NCBI GenBank assembly: GCA_963971425.1 | Contig: OZ020521.1 | Location: 4,667,519-4,731,518 of the forward strand | Source of the DNA: Bryoerythrophyllum caledonicum | Taxonomy: Eukaryota; Streptophyta; Bryopsida; Pottiales; Pottiaceae | Reading direction: 5' to 3' | DNA length: 64,000 nucleotides | In this document: positions 9,251-21,636 of the stretch, in pieces | How positions within the stretch are numbered: the stretch's first letter is position 1 | How the letters are laid out: the number at the start of each line of letters is the position of its first letter | Notes under the pieces: model-generated | Databases searched by the model: none | What the model was told of the DNA's origin: nothing | What the model saw: only the letters and a program-made list of their open reading frames with translations | Program-made: the position numbers and the translations under genes

Positions 9251-12200
9251 CTAGGTGCTGGGAGCTTCTGCTGTTGCCTCGGAAGAAGTGTTGGGACCTT
9301 CTGATGCTTCTTTGATTGTGATGGAGTTGAAATGGTGGTCGTGGTCTTGGTTCTTGTAGTACACAGCTTTGCCGTTTACCGTGTACGAGAAAAATGCCAA
9401 AGAGCGAGGACCGGCTATGCTCAGCAAAACCTGCCATATTCACAACAAACCAAGTTCAGAAACCACACAAAAAAAAAGGAGGCATTTGTTATGAAAGTCA
9501 CCCAAAAGTTTCATTCAAATGCCCCTTTTTAGAGTACTCTACTTATAAGATCAATTGAAGAGCTTGGTGGTCTTGAAACTCAGGTCATAGTAGTCATAGT
9601 AGTAGAGTGAATAAAGAGTTTGCATGAGATCAACCCTGATGAAGATTAACCGCCTTTCTCTCTTTAGAGCTGAATTTAGATAATTGAGAACTATTTGTAG
9701 GTGAAAATGAAAGAAAGAGGGGTATCTGATTTAAACCTTGGGTGACTATGGAAGGAACTCTAGTGTACTATGAATTCTGGGGGAAGAACTTACAGGTAAA
9801 AAGACGAAACCATGAAGTGCTCCTAGTATCAGAAGGCTGAGGTACATACGGAAGTAGTAGACCTGTTATCAAGGCCACTTTCGTGTCAGTTCATAGCATA
9901 ACAAGAAGCATTTTCTAGACATCAACGATGAAGGTAGGAAAGGTACATTGGGGACAACTGGGACTACAAGGCAATATGGACATCTTGGCTGTCGAGGAGA
10001 GGTTGATGATTTACCTGAATTATTCTACTTTGGGAGAAGAAAAGGATGGAAATGCCTAAAAAGTTTGTCAGAGTGATTCCACTGCAAAAGGTTCCAACAA
10101 CAGAGCAAAATTCTCAGCAACATCGTGATGAGCGAGAAATCAGATGAATGCCTTCTTCTTTCAAATTGTGTGATGGTTACCTGAAGACGGATGGGCCAAC
10201 AGCTGCAAGGGCCTTAATCGTTCGCTCACCCCTTCGTCCGGAGCACATCTGCACAGCCCCAAGTGAATATACCACAAATTATCAGATTATGAAATGGCAG
10301 AACTTCACTAGTAAAGAATCTCGAAAATGGACCTTATGCTCAAGAACTTCAAGGAACGTGTCAGGGGCTTACTGTGAATGCATGCGTGATGTGTGCACAG
10401 AATTCCACGGAAATACCAATCGCCATCATGATATTGGTAATGGAGAGCGCATTGAGTTGTATGTTCCACAGTACCATGAGACCCTGTGATGTGGAAAAAA
10501 CTCATAAGAAACTACTTAAAGCAAACAAGAGCAAACTACTCTAATTGAAATTGATTGTTAGGAACTCACCAGCAGGTTCAAGACGATTGCAGCAGTCACT
10601 ATCAAGTTGATAAATGCAATCCAAACACTGAAATTCCACAAATGTGTTAGATACTGAAAGTATAGATAACTACAGCAGTAATGAAACACATTCACAGTTT
10701 CAGAGGCAATTAATTACCTGGTAGTAACCAGAAGGCTAACCCCAAACACCGCCACTGTGCAATAAAATTTGACGCTTGTTAGTCGGCAAAAATGTTGACA
10801 AAAACCACTCTGTAGATTTCTTCTATTTTCTGCCTTCAACACCAGCTATAATCTTTCAAATATCAGGAAATGGATGTTGAAGAGACCAACCTAGAGGAAG
10901 ACAAATGCTGGCGACCATTGTCGACAGTATTTCCAGATACTGCTCGAAGAAGATGTGGAACGGTGAGTACGGGAAGACGGTCACCTGTTACCAACCAAGG
11001 GGACGGTGAGCCAAAACCCTGAACCCTAACCCCACCTGCTTCTATTGCTAAACGAAAAGAAGCATGGCCCAGGTACAAGAACTTACATTCAATCTTGCAG
11101 AGATATTGGACGTGAGATCTCTCACCGACCGAAGCGCCTCTGTGAACTCGCTCTGCACACAACGAACAGTTTTATTTTTGTCAAACAATGAGTATTTGAG
11201 GTTCAGAATGGGTTCAAACGGTATGATACATGTACATGTTTCGAGAAGTCCTAGACTGCCTAAGTTCCAATTCGATAGTGAATATAAGGAAGAAATGGCC
11301 CTCACCCCTCTGCTGAGAGGTGTGTAAAACGATCGAAACTCAGACGCCTTGATGACTCCACTGTCATAACCTGCATCAAAGTTCTAGATTAGGAGAAAGC
11401 AGGAATATTACAACATCGTGGACCCCTACTTTCATTGAATTTCCACAGAATATAAGCGATATGGAAATTATATACTACCAGTGAGGTCAAGACTGGTTTG
11501 ATAGAAGCTACGCCCTCCTTTGGTGCACTCCGAGGTTGGAGACGCTTGAAGGAACCAAGGCAACTTGTCATGGAACTGGCTTGATGAGAGCTTGCCTTGA
11601 AGAAGATCCTCTTCGAATAAACACTGCAGAGATCAACCCAGATTCAACAATCAATGCAAGAAAACAACTACTACAACAGGTCTTCCTTTGGTTTGTTCAT
11701 CTCATTTTCTGAAGGTAGGAAGGAGTTCTAAGGATCTTACTGTGGTACAATCGTTGAAAGTGGTGTTCCTTGCACAGGAGGTGTCTCCTTTCGGACACCT
11801 GGGTGCCTGATCATCTGAAGGACAATAGCTTCCGTCTGGGAACTTCCGGCAGCATCTGTAGGAATCGGGTGAAATCCACACCAGGAAGTCGTCTAACCAT
11901 GACTTTGCTGGTCTAGCAATGAAAGTTTTCCCAGGCGTGAGCGATGCTCGTGAAACCTGTGAATTTGAGCAGGTTCATCAGATGTTGTCCAAATCCAAAT
12001 GCATGCCGATCTAAACTTTGAAATGAATGAGGTTTGATGAACATACCTCGTTGAGGAGCGAGTTAGGGTCGCACTGGCCGACTGAGCAAAGGGACTCCGT
12101 TTGAGAACTGTCAAAGGAAGTCAATGCAGCTGTTACCAAAAAGACCAGAATGCCATGTCTAGTAAAGTACCTATAGCTGTAATCTTTGGCAAAGAGATTA

Positions 12201-15200
12201 TATAGAAAAGTACCTGTAGTTAAAATCTTTGACAATGAAATGCACAGGCGGGCCTACTCGGACATGCTCAGCGACATCATCGATGTAATTCTGCATTAAA
12301 ACGGTAACAGCAATCAATATCTTTGCAAATGATTTATCATAAATTGGGGGATAGATTCTGTTGTAAATACATTGTTATCATGTCAGAAGGCTCACCTGAA
12401 GATATGAGTCTTTGGGCAACACAACCGTTGTATCCATGCCAATTGAAAGGCTCGGTAGCAAAACCTGATGTCACAAAACCAAATTCAAGCGTAGAAGAGG
12501 GTTACTACTTAACTGCTTGGTTTTCTTCACCAACGAGAAATATTCACATGACAAAAAAAAGTTAATGAAAAACTTACGATACTCAAGAGCAGCATCCCAG
12601 AAAAAACGCCCAACACAACGGCTTGAACTTGGGCATTGGCAATGAATGGCGCGTACACATTCTGCATCAGAAAAGATACATGTCATTCAATAATTTCCCA
12701 TCACCTTAGAATTATTCTGCGATAGATAGAACAAACTCTAGTCATTCTAATTCCAGGAATTTCAAAATACCTGCATGAAACGAACAAGGGCTCCGGAGTC
12801 TCCATAGAACGTAGTCAACGGAATGTCACCTACGCAACATTAATTGCACAAGGATGAGTTAGAAAATTCATGATATGCAAGCCACCTACCAAAACAATTT
12901 AGCTCAAGGAATTGAATTACCAGTCTGTGAGCTCTCACTGTCCGACCTCTCCATTGTGAGACAAGGGAGACAATCAACAGCTGCACGTTCAGTCCTTCTG
13001 AAGTCGAGAGTAAGAAGAGCTACAAACGCTGTCATTTGTAGTGAATACTGCAGAAGAATGGCGATGGCTGCAAGTGACCAAAAAAACTCATCACTCCATT
13101 TTCACAAGACCAGAATGAATTTTCAAGGTCATCAAACCAATCAAGTGCCCATGAAGTGTTTTTTGTACCTGCAAACCCTGACAAAACCTGGCATGCAGGG
13201 GCAGATGAGAACACGCCCATAGAAAACACCACAAACTCAGTCAGGCTAGTGAGTGTGATTGATGGTCCAACTTCCGCCAATGCCAGCCCAACCCGCTTCT
13301 CAAGAGGCAAGGATGGATCATGTCGTTTCATGGAGTTCACCAGCAGGAAGATATTGTTCACACCGAGCTGAACACAAACACACTTGTAAGAGCCATATCA
13401 CCATGCCATCTTCGTCCTCAAAAAGGACAACTTTCTCTAATTTTCACAAATGTTAAAGACTATTACCGTCAACACGAGAAATGAGATCATTTCAAGTGCA
13501 ATGTAGTTGGACTTCACTCCAAAGGCACTGCAGACGCCAACTGAGCCTGAAAGCGAAGCAGCCGCAATAAAAATTCCTGACATAGATAGCATTACCTGCA
13601 ACAGAACTAATCAGAACCTCCTTTCAAAGCATCAGAAAATCATCATGTCACAATATAGGCAGATCAGATAATCAGCAGCAGCATGCATACTTTTGACGTG
13701 ACGTAAAATGGTGCCCGGGTCGTTGCAGGGTCGCCGAGCATGAAGGCGATGTACAGAAATATGACACCGTAGATCACCTGCAGATAAAACAAGGCCCCTA
13801 AATAAGGATATTGAAAACTGCTCGAAGCTGATGTGATTGCATAATGGATAATTAGTAAAATAAAATAATGTCATATCCTAAGTATGGGCCAAAAAAAGAC
13901 GCCTAAATATCTTCAAAACTCAACAGATATTTTTAAGAATAATAAATGCGTACCGGGATCAACAAAAAGCTCCATTGGTTCGTCTCATCAGACTCGGATT
14001 CCATGGAGCTCTCAGAAGAGAAAGAGACTGTCAAGTTGTGGGCTTCCACCATGTTGGCAACTTCCTCCTGCTCCAACAGCATAGTATGGTGAGGTTCGAC
14101 CAGTGACCCACTTGGAAAAGAGTTTATAGTAGGAGATGAAGGTGTCCACATTTTATCAGTTGAAATTTTAGACGTACCTTGATGAGGCGAATGAATTCGT
14201 GTTCCCAAGCCACAGCTGCAACGTAGTTGGGGTCAAATTTGTCCAGAGAGTTGACGACAGGGTACGTGATAACAAATGCAGTGGCCTGGACACAACAACA
14301 CTCAGTGTCAAAGAAGTGAATAGGCAGATACATCAATAAGTTTGAAAATAAAGGTGGTTAAAATTACCTCATGAAAGTTCTTATCTGCAAAGCCTCCGAG
14401 GATGGTCATGGGATCAACCGGCTCATCCGAAGCACTAAGACATGATGCAGATGACGCATAGTGCTGTAAAAAAAAAACATGTGACACAAGGTGAGCCCTA
14501 AACCCTAAACCCATGCAATATGGCGGTTAAAGGATCAGAAAATAACACATCAAGATCACCTTGAAGCAGAAGTTTGAATGAGATACTCCATCATGTTGAG
14601 CAAATATGTCACGGTCCATCTTGAAATACTGCAACATACACAGAACAAGGATAAATCACCCCCAAGGTACTCGAAAGCAATTATATTAATTCAAGTATGG
14701 GTCAGATATTCACCTGGAGGATGCTTTGGGTTGCGCATGAAGACCCAAGTGTTCTCACACAAATATCTCGTAGAGAAACTGACTTTCCGGAGACATCTCC
14801 TCTCAGCTCGTCAACCTAGAACACGCAGAAACTATAAGCTAATGAAATTTTGCAGCAATAGGGAGCAAATTATGATTTGGAAAAAATAAAAAATGAGGAT
14901 ATCAAGACCACCACGTTATACCTTTTTCTGAATGTCAAACATCAGCAGCAAGTTCTTGTCAGAGACGATTCCAGGGGCAACTGCTTGGCCACTCTCAGGG
15001 ATGGTCGCAATAATAAGCTGCAAGGAAAGTTCACAAAAATGTTGTACAAAATCAACCTCTGACTATTATAACAACTAAATATCATCTAAAATATTTTCCC
15101 AGACGTCTTTCCTACAACGCAAGGCCATGGTACGGATGTGTTAGAAACAAAGATCTTTGATGCAAATCACCTGCTCCACACGATAGAATGGGCCAAGATA

Positions 15201-17500
15201 TTCGTCATGAAATGCCTTCTCTTGAGCTGTTTGACTGTTGGGATTGACCCATAGCTGCCAATACACACATAAATTGTTATAAATAAGCTGGCGTCGATGA
15301 TACATGAAAGAATCTTCGAACTGCCAATTTTATACTGTAAAGGCAGGATGTACAAACCTTCTCAAGATCAGTCTCGACGGAGAATCGAAGCAGTCCTGTG
15401 CAAAGGATCAGAGTGACAATTGTAGCAGCTGCTAAGACGACATAGATATTTCTCGCAACCCATTCTCCCCAGTACCTGCAGAAATGAATTGAAACTATCG
15501 GAGGTCATTGTTTACTCCCCACTTTTGGGACAAATTAGTGGCGACTTAGCTCTCATACCAGAAAACTAACACACATATGTCCTAAACCCTGAACCTTAAA
15601 CCCTAAAGCCATGTACAGTACCTGAATCCATCTGCAAGGAATGCTTCATTGTACTCTGGAACAGTCGGAAGCATTGATCTATCCATGTCATCCTGCTACA
15701 ATGCACACATATTAAAGGACTTCACATAAAATCATACAACAAAGAATGATCCTGAATTGCTCAGAATCCAGCTGAGTCAAGTCATAAACTTACATCCACT
15801 TGATGGATCTCATCAGATTCATCGTACAAGGACGCCTGGCTTTGAGAGGTCGCCATTAAAGGCTCCAACTGATCCTCTAATCCAGGCGCATGAAACGTCC
15901 ACCACCAACCAAACAGGATGAACAAGATGACACCGTATAAAATCAACATGGACGCTGGAAGACATCCAATCTGCAAACCAAAAATACAAATATACTATTA
16001 TCATTTTATATTTTTTAATCCCAAATAAAAAATCTCTGGTCAAGAGAATATCATTGTTTGCATGGCAGCAGTTGATGAGCTAACCTAAAAGTTCACTCTA
16101 CTGAAACCAGCTCTAGTCAACCTACCTCATATGAGCCGAGAGAAACTGCACACATAGGCAGGCTGGGTTGATCAGGCGGTTGATCAGTTGTGCACATTTT
16201 CGCAGATGGGCAGTCTCCACAGGAACAGGTCAAAGATGGATCAGAGCATGCGGTCACCGTAAGATCAAGAGGCTTCACATTGAGATCATTGGAGCCCGGG
16301 GTTCGGAATTTCATGTTGAAAGAAGAGCCTGGCTGATCTAGCTCTGCCTCTTTGCCCAAGAATCCAAACCAATCTGCAAGGCAGAAAAAGGTAATAAAAT
16401 TGAGAGGTGTATATTGTAAAGCTTGTGATCTGGAAAGCTAGTAACTCATGTAGAAATACACTAACCTGTGTAGTTGTTAGCACCACCGCCAACGAAGTCC
16501 ATTGCCCTCATATTCGGTAACGAGTACTTCACGTCTTTGCATGAGTCATAGAGGCGTGACCCGTAACCTTCAGTCACGTATATGTCAACTCCTTGGACGC
16601 TCTTCGAGTCAGACTCCTGAGTAGAAAGTTCATAGACAAGATAAATAAGAAAAGATTGATTCAAAAGAAATAGACACATGAAAGCCAGGAATTTAACCTA
16701 CATCATGAACATCAGTTACGTCGATGAAGAGGCTTTGATTGGGAGAGCACGCAATTTCGCAAAACAGGTCCAAGTAGTTGCGTAAACATGCTGGACATCC
16801 TGTCAAGAACGGCACCGCCTGCAACATTCGCAACAAAAAGCCTTGTAATTTTTAACAAAATAGAACAAAAACATAATAATTTTTTTGGAAATGGTAACAA
16901 ACCTGCTGGACTTGATCGCGGAGATGGTAAAATTGGTCGCTTGTGCAGCAAACCTTGTCGGTAAGCTTTGGGCAGAGGCTCTGGATTTTCTGGGAGATTT
17001 CCGCGCTTGGCTGCAAATTTTAGTTGCCAGAAAGTAGATCAGATTCTTGTAACTTTCTCGAAGAAATCTATTTTTTTGTCAAGATTTTACACTTACAGTG
17101 ACTGCAGGTGTGGCGTATGGGCAATTCAAAGATTTTCCATCTGAGCGCTCTGCGCACACACCGTACATAGTACATGTGCTCTCTTCACGTAACTGATGTT
17201 TCCATCTGCACACATACATGGAAAAAACTCAGCAAATGATCTATTTAAATTACAGACATGGTAGATCTAAGTGAGCTGGCAACATAAAGCGAAATGGTCT
17301 TACGGAAGAGAGATTGCAGTCTTTTCAGCTTCTGCCGCCCATAAACATCCTATCTGCAAGTCACAAAAACATCAAAATAAGTAACACTTCACTGGCTCGG
17401 TTCAACTTAATTGTTTCTTTACAAGGGAGGTGGAGAAATATGGAGAAAATCTACTTGCCTGGAAGAGCAGCAGGACGATGTAAATTGTCTTCATTGTCAT
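9251..17500 (-). CDS. NPC1: NPC1-type sterol transporter, 38 exons, intact
   Basis: Late endosomal or vacuolar membrane protein moving sterols out of the organelle lumen (known for animal and yeast NPC1). The joined exons give 3948 nt, 1315 aa, no internal stop. Signal peptide at 1-21 ([17 protein letters not shown]); Cys-rich N-terminal sterol domain ([25 protein letters not shown]); sterol-sensing domain about 615-785; C-terminal RND-like membrane domain ([18 protein letters not shown]). Exons: 17500-17459, 17353-17304, 17205-17097, 17010-16903, 16818-16702, 16616-16466, 16373-16126, 15970-15794, 15692-15622, 15475-15358, 15254-15171, 15017-14922, 14815-14714, 14628-14560, 14463-14368, 14285-14178, 14067-13954, 13777-13691, 13595-13467, 13367-13169, 13067-12921, 12829-12771, 12661-12578, 12464-12396, 12290-12214, 12107-12047, 11956-11741, 11623-11479, 11370-11306, 11152-11087, 10984-10891, 10754-10718, 10627-10570, 10483-10373, 10248-10181, 10081-10015, 9862-9794, 9430-9251. 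Intron 1 is GC-AG (CAG|GCAAGT); a GT donor two codons later would break the frame. Intron mean is about 116 bp. ATG at 17494 is an alternative start two codons in. Confidence 0.95.
12171..12240 (-). repeat. duplicated exon end and splice donor in NPC1 intron 25
   Basis: The last ~25 nt of exon 25 plus its donor (CAAAGATTTTAACTACAG then GTACTTT) recur 43 bp downstream as CAAAGATTACAGCTATAG then GTACTTT. Use of the distal donor without removing the proximal part would add 43 nt and bring in a TAA almost at once, so the proximal donor at 12214/12213 fits the protein. Confidence 0.8.
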
Positions 17501-18815
17501 TTTTGTACTTAAGATCTCAGTTTTGAAACAGCCAAGTACTGCTTAGTTCAAAGTTCCTGACTCTCTTCAGCTCATCTCTTCTATTCTGGAAACCAGATCT
17601 GTGACCAGGCCAAAGGCAGAAACAAACAAGATCATGAGTGAGAAAATCTTCTCTATCTGCGAAAGAAACGACATCCACAATTTTTTTGCAGAAAACCCGA
17701 GCCGCTTCGAACATGATCAAATTCTGCAGCTCTGTCACCTCCATTAAAATCACGAATGATCGGAGCCCGGTTATAAGGTTCTCAGCAACAACAAAGAAGT
17801 CAATCTCTCGCCGTGGCCCATTCTTGTGGCTTGATCACCTTAAATTATAAAACTGAAGTAAATTTATGAACAAAAATTGTATTTATATAAATTAAAAAAC
17901 ATTTCGTGAGTTTCAAAGAGATGAAAATTCCAGTTCCTAGATCTTCGCAAAACAGGAGCCTCGCTCTGCTGACTGGCCACACAACACAAACACATTTCCT
18001 TTGAACCGACAGCTTCACCAACAAGCAAAGGTGCATCATGCTAGCAAGTGCAACTCCAGGTCCTCTACATGAACACGATTCACACGAGAACCGAAATCCA
18101 CAGAAACTTAAACTATCACTCTTCCGAAACGCTCCTCAGGTACAGAAACTCGAATCCTACCGTCATAACACCGACAAAAACTCCACGAAAAATGCACAAT
18201 CAACAACAAATGCTTCGACCTCAAGATTGCACAAATCCAGCACTTCTCTACTCCCTACAATCACACAAAATGCGGCTCCCTCTCTCTCTCTCTCACCACT
18301 TCCTCTCCAAAATACCAAACCTCTACTGTAACAACTGCTCCACACAGGGAAAAAAACAAGAACAGTGTCCGCCAACGCCTACGAAATGAGAAATGCCGTC
18401 ATGTTCTCACCAGTCAAGTTTCCATTCAGTCACCGTCCACTCGTGAATGCCATCACCACCTCACCTTCGGTTTCCTTCTCTGTCTATGTCCGTGTTGCTA
18501 CATCGACAATCAGTTGCGTGCGTGAGAGCTTGGATCCTTGTTCTAGACACAGAGAGGCCTGGAAGTTGAGAGAGTTGCTCGTTTTCAATGGCGTTCCAGT
18601 GGCTTTTGAGAAATCGAAAAAGTGAAGCAGAAAAATCTCGGAGGCGACCGACGCTTTTTCGAGGCCTGCCTGCCCCTTCTGCCCGGACGGTGGCGTTGAG
18701 GTGAGACTACTATTCGGGCAGGGGGTGCGAAAATTTCGTATGTCAGCGGCCCGTCATTGAAGCGTGTTTTGGACCGCCGCGATTTGCGGGTTCTGTAGAT
18801 TGTCAGTTACTAGTA
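17501..18815. other. NPC1 upstream region
   Basis: Flank 5' of the NPC1 start. It holds a CT microsatellite at about 18280-18296 (GA on the sense strand of NPC1), a common feature of plant promoters and 5' UTRs. Open frames at 18038-18625 have no motif and are not called as genes. No TATA box could be assigned. Confidence 0.4.
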
Positions 18816-19199
18816 CAGTCAGCTCTCTATAAATGTTACTCCTTGGGAGCAGGATTTTTGGTAACACTTTTGAAGTTATAACATATAACGTTTATAGAAC
18901 TAGATACCGACGATTAGTAACACTTACAAAAATAACACTTCTGAAATACAATACCGATGGTTAGTATCATTTAAAGGAATAACGCTTATGAAACTTGATA
19001 GTAATGATTAATAACATTTAATGGCAATTGCTCATGTGGAAGATATCCGTCAATCCACTATGGATTCTTTCTTCGATAAAGCTTAGTTTAGCTGAATTTA
19101 GTTGAATTTAGTTGCATTATGGTTTAAATTTTTTGTATTTTCAGCTTTCATGTTCTCTATATCTTATGAATTTTTCTTTGAAGTCTTACAAGTGTTATT

Positions 19200-19511
19200 T
19201 CATTGCAGAAGAGTTTGAACCAAGTTGATGCGTGATGAAACATCACGTGGTCTTTGCTGAAGGAATTTCTTCACAATATGAAGTGCACCTTCAACAGTGT
19301 CAAATCCAACCACCTCGTCTACCGCATCATTTATAATCTCATCTACAACAATCTCCAAGTCTTTGGAAGGAAGAATGTCTAGGATATCCTCCTCAGTAGG
19401 TTCATAGGGATTATTTAAATCAAAGTCTACCTCATAGTTTATGAACTCATGAGCGTCCATAACATCGCTATCTTTTAGGTCTGAAGATAAAAGTGAAAGC
19501 CGATGAGGCAT
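19200..19511 (-). pseudogene. C-terminal remnant of a pogo/Tigger-type transposase
   Basis: An open frame of 103 codons inside the pogo-like element. It is acidic in its middle (NPYEPTEEDILDILPSKDLE) and ends in a helical segment (EGALHIVKKFLQQRP). This acidic-then-helical layout is what the extreme C-terminus of CENP-B/Tigger-family transposases looks like. The DDE catalytic core is not seen; that part has been lost or replaced by the nested insertion. The call rests on position in the element and on this pattern. Confidence 0.5.
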
Positions 19512-19781
19512 GCACCCATTTGGAAGTTTTTATTAAAATTAAAATAAAAACAAAAAAAATTGTCACAGCCAGCAATCAAACTTTAGTCTGATAGGCCATG
19601 CATCCATGATGGGGTCGACGGCATGCCTATTGCATGCGTCAAACAACCACACCAAAATTTTAAAAACAAACAAATTAAAAATTAAAAAATTAAACTTATT
19701 ACATGACCTGCGATACCCTTCTTGAATATGACCTACGATGCCCCTCCAGATACTGCTGGAAGAATCTTGACATATTCTTTT

Positions 19782-20596
19782 TTAACCCCTAAAGGACCAA
19801 TGTTCCCTCGGGGGACATTTTGAGTTTGGGTAAGGTACCACGTTCTCAATTCTAGGCATTATTTTTTGAGATTTTTTATTGAATGGACAACTTTTGATTA
19901 GCTTTGCGTAGACACAAATTTCGTAGAATTCCGACTTACGGTTCAAAAGTTACAATTTATTTTCACTTACATATACAAATAGTGCAGCAATTTAGTGTGA
20001 CATATCACAAATATTGTCACTAAACTTTAATAACATCTAAACTCGATAGAAATTCGAGTTTTTATCCATTTAAAAGAAAGAAAATGTCCCTTAGAAAAGA
20101 AAATGAGATCTTTGCATTTACTGTTCGGATTTGTGAATTTCAAAAATTTGAGAAGGATATGATATATGCAAAATATAAAGTGTATTGTTGATTCTCAACA
20201 CATAGTTACATTGCACGATTTTTTAGGACATCTTCTACACCTCTTCTACTTCTAAAATTTGGTGCACATCTGCCTAACATGATCCTTTTCAAGTTAACAT
20301 AATAAATTCACGGCCCGTAGTGCAAAAAGTTGCCATAGAAGGTAGTCGAAGTTTGTTGAAGGTGTTTAGTATGACCTCAAAAAGAGGTTATGTCTCACTT
20401 CAAAGGCTAATATCTTTCAATACGTGTGGTCAAACATATTAAAATGTTCACCACACACTCTCATACAAATCTAGTACAAGATCCTACAGTTAAATTTTCA
20501 AAAAAATGATTTTGTATCATTTTGTGTTGAATGTGCTGAAAATGGCAATTTTTGAGTGTTTTCGAGGAAAAATTGCCTTGGTCCTTTAGGGGTTAA
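19782..20596. mobile_element. TTAA-flanked MITE nested in the pogo-like element
   Basis: Begins TTAACCCCTAAAGGACCAA and ends with the inverted TTGGTCCTTTAGGGGTTAA. There is thus a TTAA target duplication and a 15-bp perfect inverted repeat starting CCCC, about 807 bp between the TTAA sites. TTAA targets with C-rich ends are typical of piggyBac elements. No coding capacity. Its interior aligns by eye with 42260-43182 for most of its length. Confidence 0.85.
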
Positions 20597-20867
20597 AAGG
20601 ACAAATCTTCTCAAGTTCTACAAAAGACATGGTATATATGCATGTGAAGTAATTAAATTTTTTAAAAACAAGTTCTATTATGATGTTTTTGCCAAATGTA
20701 ACACATATTGAATCATTTTAACAAAGGGGGGAGCGGAACATATTATAACACTTAACATATAACACTTACTAGTGTTAGTTTTGAGGTTTTTTTTTGAGAG
20801 CGAGATTTTTAGTAACACTTATGCAATTCTAACACTTATAGAGGTAACATTTATAGAGAGCCGACTG

Positions 20868-20993
20868 TAACTACTTCAACGCTGGAATCTGTATCGATTT
20901 ATGCCCGGGTAATCGGGTTATTGATTGGGTGGTGAATCTTCGAAATTACCAACAGCTTTGCAAGGATGAACGATTTTACCGTGTAGGACATAA
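20868..20993. other. short spacer between elements
   Basis: Spacer between the pogo-like element and the next TTAA-type element. Nothing recognised. Confidence 0.5.
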
Positions 20994-21636
20994 CTAACCC
21001 CTAAATGAAAAAAGTCCCAAGGTGGGCTTTTGCAAATCACGGGCACGTTCCCATGGTTGCAATTTATATTTTCAATTCTTGAAATTTTGTATAGACATGC
21101 AAGAAGACAAGAGGTACGTGGGAGTATAATTTTTATTCTCAATGGAGTTATAGGAAAAAAATTATGCCATCTTTGAGAAAAAAAATTGTCGAGTGCAGCC
21201 ACGATTCATCCTAAGTCAAAGATTTTCACACATTACCACACATTGTCAAGCAAAGAACCAAAAAATAAATAAAAATTCCTCATCCGTCTTTGAGATCTTC
21301 ATATTTTTTACTCTTTACTTTTTCTCTTGCAAGATGTGGTGTGAACATTTTTATTGACCACTCGGATAATCATTCTAATACATATTTTTGAACCTCCACT
21401 CCTTGCACAATTTTTTTTTAATATGCTACACCCCTTTTCTTCAAACACTATAATATTTCAATCCGTACGGTCAAATTTGATGAAATTTTGAGAGTATGTT
21501 ATTATTAAGTGTTGAATGAGATTCTATAGTTAAAACTAGAAACACAATTTTTTGTTTTCTTCCTTACTCATTGCACTAGAATTAGCAGTTGTTAAGTGTT
21601 CTTGGTGTGAAATTGTTAAGGAAATTTAGGGATTAA
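20994..21636. mobile_element. TTAA-type MITE relative
   Basis: Starts TAACCCCTAAATG and ends TTTAGGGATTAA. Its first 200 bp resemble 36182-36319 (TGGGCTTTT, GTTCCYATGGT and CAATTT in the same order). Its later part (ACACATTNTCACACATTGT onwards, from about 21230) matches 41370-41960. Non-coding. Confidence 0.65.

Larger units (their letters stand above)
18816..20867. mobile_element. pogo-like (Tc1/mariner) DNA transposon, decayed
   Basis: Terminal inverted repeats of 24 bp differ at one base: CAGTCAGCTCTCTATAAATG at the left, and CAGTCGGCTCTCTATAAATG on the opposite strand at the right; both continue with TTAC. Each end is flanked by TA (18814-18815 and 20868-20869), the target duplication of Tc1/mariner elements. 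The termini resemble those of plant pogo-like Emigrant/Lemi elements, which also begin CAGT and contain CTCTATAAAT. Subterminal GAGC..GATTTTT.GTAACACTT motifs occur near both ends in direct orientation. The 2052-bp body includes a transposase remnant (19200-19511) and a nested TTAA element (19782-20596). No intact transposase. Confidence 0.85.

Noticed and set aside
12011..12235. 74-codon minus-strand frame as a separate small gene
   Set aside because: Its second half is NPC1 exon 26 read through the acceptor, and its first half is the duplicated exon-25 end within the intron.
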